Of a stretch of 64,000 nucleotides of DNA, positions 35,451 through 47,047 are shown in pieces. The translations under genes were made by a program, and so were the position numbers. The stretch comes from Branchinecta lynchi (taxonomy: Eukaryota; Arthropoda; Branchiopoda; Anostraca; Branchinectidae). Within the stretch, counting starts at the first letter, position 1, and each line of letters opens with the position of its first letter. The stretch is from NCBI GenBank assembly GCA_023053575.1, contig JAKZAP010000001.1, positions 15,454,849 to 15,518,848 on the forward strand, in the 5' to 3' direction. The notes below the pieces were generated by a model. That model saw only the letters and a list, made by a program, of their open reading frames with translations, made no database searches and had not been told where the DNA came from.

Positions 35451-35465
35451 ATCTTTTCTTCTTCT

Positions 35466-35517
35466 TCATTTCACACGTTTGTGCATCATGATGGGAAATA
35501 AATCTATTATTATTATT
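35466..35517 (+). repeat. Non-LTR 3' tail with (ATT)n
   Basis: CATCATGATGGGAAATAAAT then CTATTATTATTATT. It matches 3922-3990 on the minus strand. Confidence 0.55.
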
Positions 35518-35689
35518 GTTACATCAGACTGGAACTTTTGACCCATCTAAGGATTTTTTTATTTTTTCACCCGTATAGCTTTAGTAAGGATGTTCAAAAT
35601 GTGCGATTCGAAACCCAAAATCTATAGGGCACCTACGCGGACATTTTGAAATCCAGCCTGCTTTTGCAGGATTATAGATGACAAGCGCG

Positions 35690-36064
35690 CTTTGGCTTAC
35701 CTTTGTAGTTGGTAAATATTTCAAGCATAGACGGACAGGCGCGTAGAGGTTCCACAAATACTTAGTTCATTTGATGATTCCATTACCTGTGGACAGACGA
35801 CAAACGGAGTAACGCATTTGTATCGGGTTTTCAGACCTATTTGAGTGAGTGCATGATCTGTAACGAGACTGTTAGGTCGCAGGTTTGGTCACCAAAAGTA
35901 ACTTCGTACACCCTGGAAAGTAACCCGAAAGTAACCTAATGTAACCCAAAGTAACCCAACGCAATGTAACCTGAAGTATTCTGAAGTAATGAAGTAACTC
36001 GCACACCCTGGTTCTTGGTGACCAACTTTGGGTTAGGTCTTAGCCCCTTTTGGTTAAACTTTAA
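35690..36064. mobile_element. Family H element, copy H2, one end only
   Basis: The right end (GCCCCTTTTGGTTAAACTTT then AA, TTAA at 36061-36064) and the internal GTAACGCATTTGTATCGGGT block match H1 and H4. The left terminus was not found. A run of diverged GTAACCC/GTAACCT words occupies 35931-36000. Confidence 0.5.
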
Positions 36065-36289
36065 AGGGGTGTAGTGTGTCTACTTCGGAGAAAGTTGGAT
36101 GGTTTTTACTTGATTTATTTAGTGATGCTATCTTTTAGTGCTAATGTCGTTCTCCAGATATTTGAAGTTTCGTGTTTGTTCTTTAGATGCAGAGAAAGTT
36201 GTCGGCTGTAGCGTTCCGACCGCATCAGAGTCTTGACCGTTTGCTTGAACTGTAATTTTATTCTCACCCAAATTCTCATCCATGTTCCT

Positions 36290-36356
36290 TTGTTAATTTA
36301 CTCCACTGTTTCTGCCTTATAGAAGCCGGCAAAAAAATACTCATTCATTCATTCTA
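36290..36356 (+). repeat. Non-LTR 3' tail with (ATTC)n
   Basis: TTTCTGCCTTATAGAAGCCG then GCAAAAAAATACTCATTCAT, ending in ATTC repeats. A similar (ATTC)n end occurs at about 40139-40151. Confidence 0.45.
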
Positions 36357-36645
36357 GGTAGCGTCACTAGCCAATCTGGTTAAATAGAGTAAGTAAGTAA
36401 TTTATTTATCAGTCGCCATTTTGAAAAAGTGGAGTAAATGAAAGAAAATAAATAAAACACATAAACACATAGAAAAAGACACTGCCTCCGGCCAGGAAGC
36501 AGTGGATAACTTCGTGCGCTGTTGGGCCCTGTTGCCCATGGTTTTTTAAAGCGATGAGTAAATTTTTAGTTAGCGAGTAAGACGGAACAGTCACATACTC
36601 TGATGAAAAGCGTATCGTTTCTTACGTAATTGGGTTTCATTTTAG

Positions 36646-36831
36646 CCCTCCGTTTGTGTCTACTGACCCGATGAAAACGTACAACTTGATTCTGCGCGGG
36701 TTAGAGCAGATTGAATTCCCACGGACGGTTGGACGACAAGCGAACAACCTTATCAAGAGATTTTGCCGAGAACTGCCTTCAGAACGTCTTGGATACCAAA
36801 GAGATGGTATCGAGGACATCAGAAAACACAG
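36646..36831 (+). CDS. PRKG: cGMP-dependent protein kinase, exon e (C-lobe)
   Basis: The acceptor TTTCATTTTAG ends at 36645 and the donor GTGAAC starts at 36832. The first base completes a threonine codon, giving LLTGTPPF across the junction. The exon encodes DPMKTYNLILRGLEQIEFPR, NLIKRFCRELPSERLGYQRD and GIEDIRKH, the helices G to I of an AGC kinase. The invariant arginine of the SERLG motif, which caps the C-lobe, is present. GYQRDGI matches the fly and type-I style spacing. The donor is the less common GTGA form, but the next exon fits in phase. Confidence 0.98.
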
Positions 36832-36919
36832 GTGAACACACACGTATTAGTGATGGAACTGTTGACGCTTACCAAGTCTGTTATCTTTCTGGAGATCTTG
36901 ACCCACAAGTGGGCGATAT

Positions 36920-37000
36920 CATTGGGATAATAAATCTGTCCGTCCGTCCGTTTGTCTGTAAGCGCGATAATTTTCGAGATATTTTGACGGATTCTCAGGT
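36920..37000 (+). repeat. Fragment of the family A 5' block
   Basis: GTCCGTCCGTCCGTTTGTCT then GTAAGCGCGATAATTTTCGA and GATATTTTGA is a diverged piece of family A's microsatellite and following block. GGGATCCC is absent. Confidence 0.55.
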
Positions 37001-37039
37001 CACTAGGAATCTCAGATCCATGGACGAGATCGTGCCTGA

Positions 37040-37514
37040 ACAACTTTATCCCAGTAGAGATAAGATTAATCCTAGTACACTGTAAAAAGTTTCTCATTTA
37101 TCGGACTTCGGTATTTGCGCGTCACCGATTTCGGACATTTTTATTACTAATTCGGAGAATTAAAATCTGAATTCGGAGAGTTATAATCCGCATTCGGAGA
37201 GTTATAATCCGATGCAGGATTAAAACGCTAGAATGCAAAATACTGCAGAGTATACAGAATATGCAAAATACTGCAGAGGATACTGCAGTAATTTGAATTC
37301 TGCTCGTCAACTGTCTTGAAAGACCCGTCATGTTTATACTACTAACCCAGACTACACAGTAAAAAGTTTCTCCGAATAAGGATGCAGTATTTGCTACTGG
37401 GATTAATCTTATCTCTATTGGGATAAGATTAATCCAAATTAGGTGTAATCTTATCTCAATAAAGATAAGATTAATCCCAGTAGCAAATACTGCAAAAAAA
37501 AAATTTACAGTGTA
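37040..37514. mobile_element. Family E MITE cluster (E1 partial, E2 complete at 37354-37514)
   Basis: E2 runs from ACACAGTAAAAAGTTTCTCC to TTTACAGTGTA and is nearly one palindrome: CTACTGGGATTAATCTTATC on one arm and GATAAGATTAATCCCAGTAG on the other. E1 at 37040-37097 has the same words in a broken order. Between them lie tandem GCATTCGGAGAGTTATAATC units. It lies in PRKG intron 5. Confidence 0.65.
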
Positions 37515-37734
37515 TGTCCGTAATTCTTCCATTCGTTCTTATTTACCATTTTACAAATTTTTATCGTGTTTATGATCAAAGTAAGGGTTAGAAGTGCGGG
37601 TTAAAAATAGGAAGAGAGAGTACAATTGCACAGTAGTCGATTATCTTACAATTCAATGTCTGTCGTCTGCAGCAGGTTGGGCGTGCAGAGGCAAGCTTTG
37701 TGGGATACGCTTACAATTGTTTCTTCTATTGCAG

Positions 37735-37801
37735 ATGGTTCCTGGGCTTCGATTGGGATGGTCTGCGGTCGAAATCCTTACGAGCACCCATACAGCCAGT
37801 G
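37735..37801 (+). CDS. PRKG: cGMP-dependent protein kinase, exon f (end of C-lobe)
   Basis: A 67-bp exon between acceptor TTCTATTGCAG and donor GTGAGT. It completes an arginine codon and ends in phase 0. It encodes WFLGFDWDGLRSKSLRAPIQ then PV, the HxWFxGFxWxGL signature that follows helix I in PKG and starts the AGC C-terminal tail. The wider frame at 37594-38073 reads through introns and is not real. Confidence 0.96.
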
Positions 37802-38050
37802 GTGAGTACAGACCTCGCCAATTGTTTGTCGAATTTGAGCCACAAAGCGAGCCACGAAAGCTTGTTCGTCATAGAAACACAAATGTAGGCCGCATGAAAG
37901 ACTGCAGAAACACTCTTTTCGAGCCACAGTCGACCCACAAACTGTTTGTGGGAGCACTGAAAAACGCCTTTAGTGGGCTAGATGGGCCCCCCCCCCCAAC
38001 AAAAAACAAATCCCCAACTGATTTATATACGACTCCTTGCTGTGGATGGG

Positions 38051-38160
38051 TACACTGTAAAAAGTTTCTCTGAGTAAGGATTAAAGTTAACTGCAGAGAT
38101 GCGATTATCTTTATAGAGACAACATTAATCCCAGTAACAAATACTTGTTTTTACAGTGTA
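38051..38160. mobile_element. Family E MITE, copy E3, 110 bp
   Basis: Starts TACACTGTAAAAAGTTTCTC and ends TTTTTACAGTGTA. It is a shorter, more diverged interior of the same family (AACATTAATCCCAGTAACAA). PRKG intron 6. Confidence 0.7.
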
Positions 38161-38507
38161 CTCTGCGACTTTGTGGAAAGTCACAAGGACAGTAAATGTA
38201 GCCTATAGTATTTTGTACAGTTTAGGTTTCCCTTCGGAATATTACAGGTGAGAGATGACCATAGGCTTCACTGGCGGATGTAGGACGCATGTTCATATTA
38301 TGTGTTCTTCGTTTGTTCTTGTCGTTAAGAAAGAAACATGCACATCCAGTTCGATCTTCGCAGTCGGATGCGAATTTCATCGATCCGAAATTTTGGTGCA
38401 TCGCATGCAAGTTTCCCCGACGCACAGTTTTTAAGGATAGTTTCGCGTTTGAAATCCTGTCGCACTAGTTCCCACGTATGCTGTGAGTTGACGAAGGCCC
38501 TAGGTAC

Positions 38508-38945
38508 TTAAAAGTTTAAATGAAAAGGCAGCTTAGTTTTACATCTCGTGTTTGAATACACTGTATTATTTTGGGATGAAAAGAGAAGGAAAACGACGAT
38601 AAGATATATCTTTTTTTTGTGTTTTTTTCGTCGATTACTTACCATTGAAGTAGCCGAATATTTCGAACATAGGGGGACAAACAGACACAGGCACCACAAA
38701 TCCAAATTGGGGAAGCGACTATTTCTAACTTAATCATTGGGGCCCCTGATACGCCTGTCAAGTTTCATCGTCGTAGCTTATGTGGAAGTGCCCGAACTAG
38801 AATCAGTTCAATCGACGAGATTGATTATTTGTGGACAGCGGACAAACCAAGTAATTCATTTTCATCCGGTTTCCAGGCCTATTGAAGTAAACAAGTGAAG
38901 TGTAAATAGACTGTCCTATCTCAAACCTATTCGGTTCAGATTTAA
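38508..38945. mobile_element. Family H element, copy H3, with a family B fragment inside
   Basis: TTAA at both ends, inner repeats AGTTTAAATGAAAAGGCAGC and, from the right, AAATCTGAACCGAATAGG. At 38695-38812 a B-type unit (GGGGAAGCGACTATTTC, CAAGTTTCATCGTCGTAGCT, GAAGTGCCCGAACTAG) is embedded, so a B fragment entered H or was captured by it. Confidence 0.65.
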
Positions 38946-39704
38946 TCACAAGAATGAAATAGTATCTAGTGCTTCATTTTTTAGCCGAATTTCTTAGTTT
39001 TTATTGAAACTTGTAGAAACGTTGCAAGTAAATTATACTTATCTCAAAACGACAGAGGTTTTGATTTCCGAGTCGAGTGAACTTGGGCGACATCTGGGAT
39101 TCGCTCCCCGGAGAACTTCTATCGGACCGGTGTTATAGAAAGTTTGTTTTCTCACTTTCAGTTATTTCAGCCACTTTGTCTAGATTGGACACTCGAGATT
39201 TAAGTAACGGTTGGATCCAAGTATGAAACCTTGCTTCGCGTCGGCACGATCTCACAATGAAATTCGGACTAAAGTGCCTTGCCTCGGAAATGCACCGTGA
39301 GTTCCGGCCCCCCGAAGATGAAAAAAGAATAGATACTCGCCCAACAAGCAGTATTTCAAGGGCAGCTAAGAAAGCTCAGCTAATGAACCCGACCGCTCAA
39401 AGCACTGAACGCAATTTGAACTCATTTGTGCCTTTTTTTATCCGCAATTTTAATTTAAATTAACCAAATTGTAATTTGACAATCCCGTGCATTTTGTTTT
39501 ATCAGAATTTTGGGAATAAACGAATTGTATTGTAAACAGTGGGGATGGATACTAAGATTGAAGCCACTGTCCCAAAACCTGAAATGTAAAAATTTCGGGA
39601 GTATCCTTGCAAATAATTCGCCTGGGAGAGAAGAGCCGCAATATCTTCTAATCGGAATTAGACCTTCGCGCATATCAGCCGTTTGATTTCATTCATTCTT
39701 GTAG

Positions 39705-39800
39705 GTTCGCGGTCCAACAGATGCAGGAAACTTCGACATCTACCCGCGAGAAACGGAACTACCACCCGATGAAACTTCCGGTTGGGACACAGATTTTTAG
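39705..39800 (+). CDS. PRKG: cGMP-dependent protein kinase, last exon (AGC tail and stop)
   Basis: The acceptor CATTCTTGTAG ends at 39704 and the frame ends TAG at 39798-39800. It encodes VRGPTDAGNFDIYPRETELP then PDETSGWDTDF. FDIYP is the AGC-tail hydrophobic element and SGWDxDF is the invariant C-terminus of PKG proteins. The PPDE-SGWD form and the RGPTD start resemble PRKG2 more than PRKG1. With exons a-f this gives 366 residues with a continuous frame across six introns. No canonical AATAAA was seen in the next few hundred bases. Confidence 0.97.
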   Translation, partial: VRGPTDAGNFDIYPRETELPPDETSGWDTDF

Positions 39801-40214
39801 TGCTTACTTTAATCAGTTTTATCGCGTTGTTTTATTTCTTTTTGAGAGTAAGACTTTTGGAGATCGCGCAAAGATTATAATTGATTTAAGTAAGAGTTTA
39901 TCATTGTCACAACTGTTACAACTTACTTCAAATATAAATTAGAATATTTTCGAAAGTAGTTCCCTCGTCCAGATAGCGTCATCCAATCCGGTCAGTGTTA
40001 GAAAATTTTTCCAAGATTTTAAAGCTTTACCGAAGTAGCTCCTTAGTCGTTTTTCAAACATTTAAATACAGGTCCGATCGCTTGGCATTTCTTTGTCCTT
40101 TTCTACTGTACACATGCCCTAGGGCAGTCCGTTATAAGTCCTTCATTCATTCATAAGTTACAGGCAGCCTCTTCACCATGAATATACTCCAGAGTAGTAT
40201 GAGCTATTACCTTA
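39801..40214 (+). other. Probable PRKG 3' untranslated region and downstream sequence
   Basis: AT-rich sequence after the stop, without a canonical polyadenylation signal. A (ATTC)n stretch at 40139-40151 may be a LINE tail. Confidence 0.4.
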
Positions 40215-40447
40215 AATTGTTCATGCAAGCACAAAGGATGTTGTAGCCCGATGCATAGCTTGCAGTTGACTTCCTGGTTTCACTGTCAGAAGTTTCATAA
40301 CAGATAACACAAGAGTTGCGTTTTTGCTGATACCACGATATCTGTTACCACGGTAACTGGATCTGCAATTAGTCGTTTTTGCAGTAATCGTGGTATCTGA
40401 ATACGGTTGCTCTGCAAAAACGACAGTTGTCGAAATTGCGCTTTTCG
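40215..40447. mobile_element. Family I MITE, copy I2, with a 95-bp duplicated flank
   Basis: AGTTGCGTTTTTGCTGATAC starts at 40314 and GATACCACG/CGTGGTATC palindromes follow. The preceding 40225-40313 (GTTGACTTCCTGGTTTCACT, CAGAAGTTTCATAACAGATA) is repeated at 42985-43080, again next to an I-type start. Confidence 0.55.
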
Positions 40448-40463
40448 AAGTCATCCCAAAAGA

Positions 40464-42712
40464 ACAAGAGCTACGAGCTCATATGTCACTTGTTACGAGT
40501 AGGGGGTACAAGGAAGTAGATGAGACCGTCACAAAATAGACCAGCCATCCAAAAATGCGGTTCGGAGATAGAAACAGGATATTTTGTTTCACTTACTTCT
40601 GAACAGTTCCGGCATCGTCTCGATTATCTGTAGCAAATACGCATGACTGTTCAAACATCCAAGTTTCAGCCCAATAAATCCACTCGTTTGATCCCGAGAC
40701 GTGCTATACGATTTTCGGTATTCTCTCCATCTCCCCATACCGTGGCCGAATCTGGTTCGGACTAAACGCTCTATTTACGTTCCATGTTTCGTTTAAATTG
40801 ATGCACTCGTTTGACCCCTATGCGAGCCTCAAAGTTTCTGGCAATTTCCCTCCAGCTCCCCCCCCCCCCCCCACTGTGGCCGAACAGGACTTGAAAACAT
40901 AAACGTCATATCACTTGATTCCTTCTTTCTGTCCATCAAGTTTTATTGAAATTGGAGCATAACTTATCTGAAAGTTTCCAGTACCCCCCCCCCCCCCCCT
41001 ACCTTGGCCGAATCCGTCCCGGGCGCAAAAAAACAAATCTCGGCCGCATAAACTTGGCACTGTCGAACTCGCATCTCATTCGGTCCATCCGTTTTTTTTT
41101 TGTGCAAGTCAAAAGTCCCCCCCCCCTAATTCCCCCAACCGTAGTCGCAGAAAGTTCCAGCGCATATTTTACATGTTGAGGCCATCGATTCTTATCACCC
41201 ATTAAGTTTCACTCAATTTGCAGAAGAATTTCCATGTTTCTCTTCCCTCGCTCCCCCAAAAATGCTCGGATCTAGCAACGGAAGTTTTCGGGGGTATGTT
41301 GTGTCAGGTTCTTCAGTCAATTAAGTCGGGTCAGTAATATGCCTGCAAAGTTTCGTTGTCTTAGTACATTTGGAACTATTCTAACTCAAGACTACCGGAA
41401 TTCAAGGAAACCCCCTCCAACTCCCCCACAGAGCCCCGAAACCATCTGGCTCCGTTAATTTCGTATCTAGGCCTAATGCTTGTTATCTCCATTATGTTCC
41501 GTCCCAATCCCTCTGCTTTAAGCGTTTCTTCAGTTTCCCCCCCCCCCATCCCCCACAGGTATCGGACCCGACCCGGACTTGACACTGAACATCTGAGGCG
41601 ATAGCTCTTTCCACCAGACAAGTTTCATTCAAATCCGAGCACCCTTTCAAAAGTTATGCATGCCACTAGATTCCAGACTCCCCATCCATCCACTCCCCCC
41701 AAGATGGTCGGATCAGTGAAACGGCTATTTTCAAGTCAATCTGTTCCGATCCCTGGCATACCTGCCAAGTTTCATCGTTCTAGCACATCAGGAAGTATGC
41801 TATGCCAAACTCGCGGGATCGCTAGAAATCCGGACCCCCCCCCCCCCCCCCAGTGCCCGGATCCGGTCCCCTCATGTCACTGACGAATCTAGGACTTGTG
41901 CTAGTTCTCCCCACCAATTTTCATCGCGATCCCTCCATTCTACGCGTTTCTCAAGATTTCCGGTTCCCTCCCCCAGTGTCATCGGATCCGGTCCGGAATT
42001 AAAGTGGACGTCTGAGACACGAACTTTCATCAAGATCCGATCACTCGTTCACAAGTTAAAAATACCTCAAATTTTGGCTTCCCCCTCCCTCCACTCCTCC
42101 CTCCAGATGGTCGGATCGGGGAAGTGGCTATTTCCTACTTAATCTGATCGGGTCCCTGACATGCCTGCCAATTTTCAGCATCCCAGCAGATCAGGAAGCA
42201 CCGAACTCGCGGGATCACTAGGAATTCGGACTCCCCCCCCCCCAACTTCTCCCAAAGCAAGAGGATCCGTTCCGGTTATATCAGTCAAGTATCTAGGACT
42301 TGTGCTTGTTCTTTCCACCAAGTTTCATCCGGATCCCTCCACTCTAAGTGTTTTCCAAGATTTCCGGTTTCCCCCTCCAACTCCCCCCAATATCACCGGA
42401 CTCGGTCTGGATTTAAAATGGAGTGTCTGAGACACGAGGTCCTTCCATATATCAAGTTTCATTCAGATCCGATCACCCGTTCGTAAGCTAAAAATATCTC
42501 ATTTTTCTGGATTCCCCCTCCCTCCACTCCCCTCCAGATGGTCGGGTCGGGGGAATCACTATTTCTAATTTAATCTGGTCCGGTCCCTGATATGCCTGCC
42601 AAGTTTCATCGTCCTAGCTTATCTGGAAGTGCCCGAACTAGCAAAACCGGGACCGACTGACGGACAGAAATTACAATCGCTATATGGCACTTGGCCGAAG
42701 GGCAAGTGCCAT
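40464..42712 (-). mobile_element. Family B element, copy B4, complete, 2.25 kb
   Basis: The 5' hairpin is at the right end (TGGCACTTGGCCGAAGGGCA then AGTGCCAT). A short microsatellite (GACCGACTGACGGACAG) follows, then CCAAGTTTCATCGTCCTAGC, and more than ten core units with poly-C tracts at 40860-40873, 40985-40999 and 41836-41851. The 3' hairpin GAGCTACGAGCTC sits beside ACAAG at 40464. It separates I2 from I3. It is the longest single B copy here. Confidence 0.85.
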
Positions 42713-42804
42713 ACAAACTGACATTCAGACACATCACTAAGTGCCAAACTTCTTTCTCACCAATTTGACAAAAATTTATGAAAGTGAGATGACTTTTCCA
42801 ATAC

Positions 42805-43120
42805 CACGATCAGTTACCACGGTTGAACCGTGGTATCTGATTATCAGATACCACGATAACTGCAAACACGACTTCAGACCGTGCTATCGGATACCACAAT
42901 AACTGCAAAAACGACTTCAGACCGTGGCATCAGATACCATGGTATCTGCAAAAACGCAACTAAGGATGCGCGTTTCAACATACAACAATTGGGATGAAAG
43001 GATATTATAGCCCGATGAAATAGCTTGCAGTTGACTTCCTGGTTACACTGTCAGAAGTTTCGTAACACATAACACAAGAGTTGCGTTTTTGCTGATACCA
43101 TGGTATCTGTTTCGCTAAAG
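42805..43120. mobile_element. Family I MITE copies I3 and I4 with duplicated flank
   Basis: I3 ends TGCAAAAACGCAAC at 42960 and has repeated ACTGCAAAAACGACTTCAGA CCGTG-type units. 42985-43080 duplicates the flank of I2, and I4 (from 43079) starts GTTGCGTTTTTGCTGATACC. Confidence 0.5.
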
Positions 43121-43432
43121 GATACGTCTCATTTCGCCAAAATCTAAGAACAATATTTACGTTAAATAGCATTTTGAATCATCTCAAATTCCGAATAAAT
43201 AAGAAATGAATTATGGAAAACATATTGCTCCAATTTCGGATATATAAGTGTAGGTTAGGTTGGATTATTTACAATAATTACGAATGAACATTATTCGTTT
43301 TCGATATCGATATTTACGTTTCGATTTTCATTCGTGACGCCCAAGGGCCATGATAGTTTTTGCTTCAAGTGTATTGCTTACAAATGAGTTCCTTAAAGTC
43401 CAAACAATAGTTTGAGCAAAATATACATTTTT

Positions 43433-44946
43433 GGGATCCCAAAACGTAAGTGGAGGGATACCTATGACATCGCAAAAGTTGTCCGTCTGTCCGTCCGTCC
43501 GTCCGTCTGTCCGTCCGTCCGTCCGTCTGTCCGTCCGTCCGTCCGTCTGTCCGTCCGTCCGTCCGTCTGTCCGTCCGTCCGTCCGTCTGTCCGTCCGTCC
43601 GTCCGTCCGTCTGTAAGCACGATAACTCTCGAAGGGAATGAGATATTTTTATGAAACTTGGTGTGAGGGTTCGTTGGGTCGTCGGACCAGTCAAGTTCGT
43701 AGATGGGCTTGGTAGCTCTACATTTAGGGGTGGGGGAGGGGATTCAAATTAAGGGACAAACAAAATATTTTGAAACAGCTAATGTAATAGTCGATTACGG
43801 GGTAAGAAGACATGCTGAACACGATGGTGAAAACCATTTTGTCGTCGGACATTTAGTTCGCCCGGAATCCGGAAAGTTTGTCGAAAGTACAAGTTTTATT
43901 TGAAGTTGATTAGATGTTCGATTCAGGGGTAGGAAGACATGCTGAAGACGATGGTGTAAATTATTTTCTCGACGGACAAGTATTTCGCCCGGAATCCGGC
44001 CCAAACCGGAAAGTTTGTTGAAAGTAAAAGTTTTATTTGAAATTGATTAGATGTTCGGTTTAGGGGTAGGAAGACATGCTGAAGACGATGGTGAAAACTA
44101 TTTTCTCGATGGACAACTATTTCACCCGGAATCCGGCCCAAACCGGAAAGTTTGTTGAAAGTAAAAGTTTTATTTGAAGTTGATTAAATTTCGATTTAGA
44201 GGTAGGGAGACATGCTGAAGACGATGGTGAAAACTATTTTCTCGACGGAGAAGTATTTCGACCGGAATCCGGTCCAAACCGGAAAGTTTCTCAAAATTAA
44301 AAGTTTTGTTTGGAGTTGATTAGATGTTTGATTTAGGGCAAGAAGACATGCTGAACACTTATGTGAAAACAAGTTTCTACCCGGACACGTAGTTCGTTGG
44401 GAATCCGGCCAAAACCGGAAAACTGTTGGAAGTCAAAGTTTTATTTCTAGTTGATTAGATAAGCGATTTAGGGGTAAGAAGAGATGCTGAGTCCCTGTGT
44501 GACAATCGTATTTTACCCGGACATATAGTTCGACCGGAATCCGTCTGGAATCGGAAAATTTGTTATAAGCTAAATTTCTATTTGAAGTTGATTAGATGTT
44601 CATTACTGGGGAAAGAAGATACCCTGATTTCGTCTTTGAGCTTTCTTTTTTCGCCGGACAAGTAGTTCTGGAGTTCGGCCGGAACTGGGAAATTGGCAGA
44701 AGTGGCAGAAGTGGTAGGAAGTTTTCGTCAAAACAGATATGACTTATAGGGGTAAACACACATGCTGAATCCAAATCTGAACTTGGTTTTCTCAGGTGAT
44801 TAGCTATTTGGCCTTAATCTGTTTCTGAATTTTAATTGTAAAAATGTTCAAGGAGTCTGGCGAAGACTGGATCTGGCTAAGACAAGACCCAGTTGTCTGG
44901 ATCAGATATTGAATTTTTGGGATCCCATCGAAACCTTTGGTCTTGT
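43433..44946 (+). mobile_element. Family A element, copy A7, longest, expanded (GTCY)n
   Basis: GGGATCCCAAAACGTAAGTG is followed by about 130 bp of (GTCY)n at 43483-43613. Next are AGCACGATAACTCTCGAAGG, ATGAAACTTGGTGTGAGG and about eight core units (GGAAGACATGCTGAAGACGA, CCGGAATCCGGCCCAAACCG). The end GGGATCCCATCGAAACC then TTTGGTCTTGT is at 44946. The frames at 43365-43694 and 43412-43654 are translations of the microsatellite. Confidence 0.9.
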
Positions 44947-45115
44947 TCTGATTCGCAAGAGCCCATCGTCATTTTTGCCTCAAGGTGAATTTGAATTTGA
45001 ATGAAGTTCTAGTGCCCGTAAAGTGCAAAAATAAAACACTTTTTACCAGATCATTCTCTTGATTTCCAAGGGCCCATGATCATTCTTATATCAAGGGTAT
45101 TGCTTATAAGTAAAA

Positions 45116-47047
45116 ACAAGAGCTGTAAGCTCATTTGGCACTTGCACGGGTTGAGATGTATTGTTTGATCAAAAGGACTTTTCGACTGTGCTGTTCAGAT
45201 GCGCACTTTAAGGGAGCTAGAGAAAGTATTTTACTGTTGAACTTGGCTGTAATGATACGCACTTTAAAGGCGCTAGAAATTCATCTGTAACCAAAACCCT
45301 TGAGGCAAAAACGATAACAGGCTTTTGTCTTAGGGATCATTGATGTATAGGGTTTGTTCAAAAGTTTTTTTTTTTTCAATTTTCGGTTAAGATGCGCACT
45401 TTAAGAGTGCTAGAAATATTTTTGTTTAGCAAAACCCTTGTGGCACAAATGATCATGGGTTGAGATGTATCGTTTGATAAAAAGCAATTTTCGACCTTGC
45501 GCTGAAGATACGCACTTTAAGGGAGCTAGTTTCATTTGTAAGCAAAACCCTTGAGGCAAAAGTGATAATGGGCTCATGGGGATCATGAAAATGTATATTT
45601 TATTTAAAAGTATTTTTCTTAATTTGCGGTCATGGTTGGTACTTTAAGGAATGATCGGATTTGGAAAGTGGCGATTTCTAAGCCGATCTTATCGAATTTA
45701 TGATATTCCAGACAAGTTTTATCGTCCTAGCATATCTGGAAGTACCTTTACTCGCAATCACCGGAATTCCGGCCCCCCCCCCCTCAAACTCCCCCCACAG
45801 TCGCCAGAGCCTATCCGGTTCTGTAAATGATTTTATCCGGAGCATCTGTTTGTTTTTCCCAGAAAGTTCCATCCCGGTCTCTCCAGTCTAAGCCGGTCAC
45901 GTATCCCCCCCCCCCCAGTTGTTGTCGGATCCCGTTTGGACGTGAACAAGATCACCAGCGACATGTCCTCTGTTCAATTACAAAATTTCACTCAAATCCG
46001 ATCACACGTTCCAAAGTTACTCATGTCTCTATATGCCGGATTCCCCCTCCCTCTGCTCTCCCCACTACTACCGGATCGAGTAATTTTTTTATTTACAAGC
46101 CAGTTGGATCCGGTCACTAATACGCCTCCCAAGTTTCGTCGTGAAAATCGCCAGAACCGCCATCACCGGAATTCCGGGAAACTTCCCTCCACCCCCACCC
46201 CACCCCCAAGTGTCCGGATCGAGTCCAAATGTGTAAACGATTTATCTGGAGCAGATGCTTGTTATTCCCAGCAAGTTTCACTCCGATCGCTCCATTCTAA
46301 CCGTTCCGCGGTATCTCCGGTCTCCCCTCCAACTCCCCCATAGCTGTCCCATCCGGACCGGACTTCAAATGAAACATCAGAGATATGTCATTTATTCAGG
46401 TATTAAGTTTCATTCCAATCCGTTCACCCGTTCGAAAGTTACACACGACTCAACATTCAGGATTCCCCCGCCCTCCACTCCCCCCCCCAGATAGCCGGAT
46501 CGGGAAACTGATTATTTGCAGGTCGGTATGATCAGGTTCCTGATACGCCTGCCAAGTTTCATAGTCCTAGTACATCTGGAAGTACCCTAGCTAGAAAAAC
46601 TGTGACAGACAAAGGGACAGACAGACCGACCGACCGACCGACCGACAGATAGAAAGGCACAATCTAACTCGAAAAAGTGTGACAAAAAGCTTGAACCAGA
46701 TACCAACCCCTTCGACCATCGATTACACTAGCTCTCCGCCGATGCTCATAAATTTAAGCAGAGAATGACGTCATCCACGCGAATATTAGTGTGAAGAAAG
46801 GGGTAGGGGTTTGACAAAAACTACTCAATTCTCAGGATTCCCCCGCCCTCCACTCCCCAGCCCCCCCCCCCAGATGGTCGGATCGGGAAACTGTTTATTT
46901 CCAGGCTAGTTTGATATGCCTGCCAAGTTTCATAGTCCTAGCACATCTGGAAGCACCCTAACTCGCGAACACCGGACTGACCGACCGACAGACAGACCCA
47001 CGGAAAAGTGATCGGTATATGGCACTTGGCCGGTAGGCAAGTGCCAT
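45116..47047 (-). mobile_element. Family B element, copy B5, complete
   Basis: The 3' end is ACAAGAGCTGTAAGCTCATT then TGGCACTTGC at 45116. Core units have CAAGTTTCATCC, GGATCCGG and poly-C tracts. There are two (GACC/GACA) runs, at 46615-46648 and 46977-46995. The 5' hairpin TGGCACTTGGCCGGTAGGCA then AGTGCCAT is at the right end. The segment 46680-46830 between the two runs is not family-like and may be an insertion or tandem end duplication. Confidence 0.85.

Noticed and set aside
37594..38073. 159-codon frame across PRKG exon f
   Set aside because: The frame is not that of exon f, and it runs through both flanking introns and a poly-C run.
43365..43694. Long open frames rich in SVRPSVRPSV or DGRTDGRTDG (also 61147-61451)
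   Set aside because: They are direct translations of the (GTCY)n microsatellite of family A, open in all frames because a 4-bp repeat without stop words was expanded.
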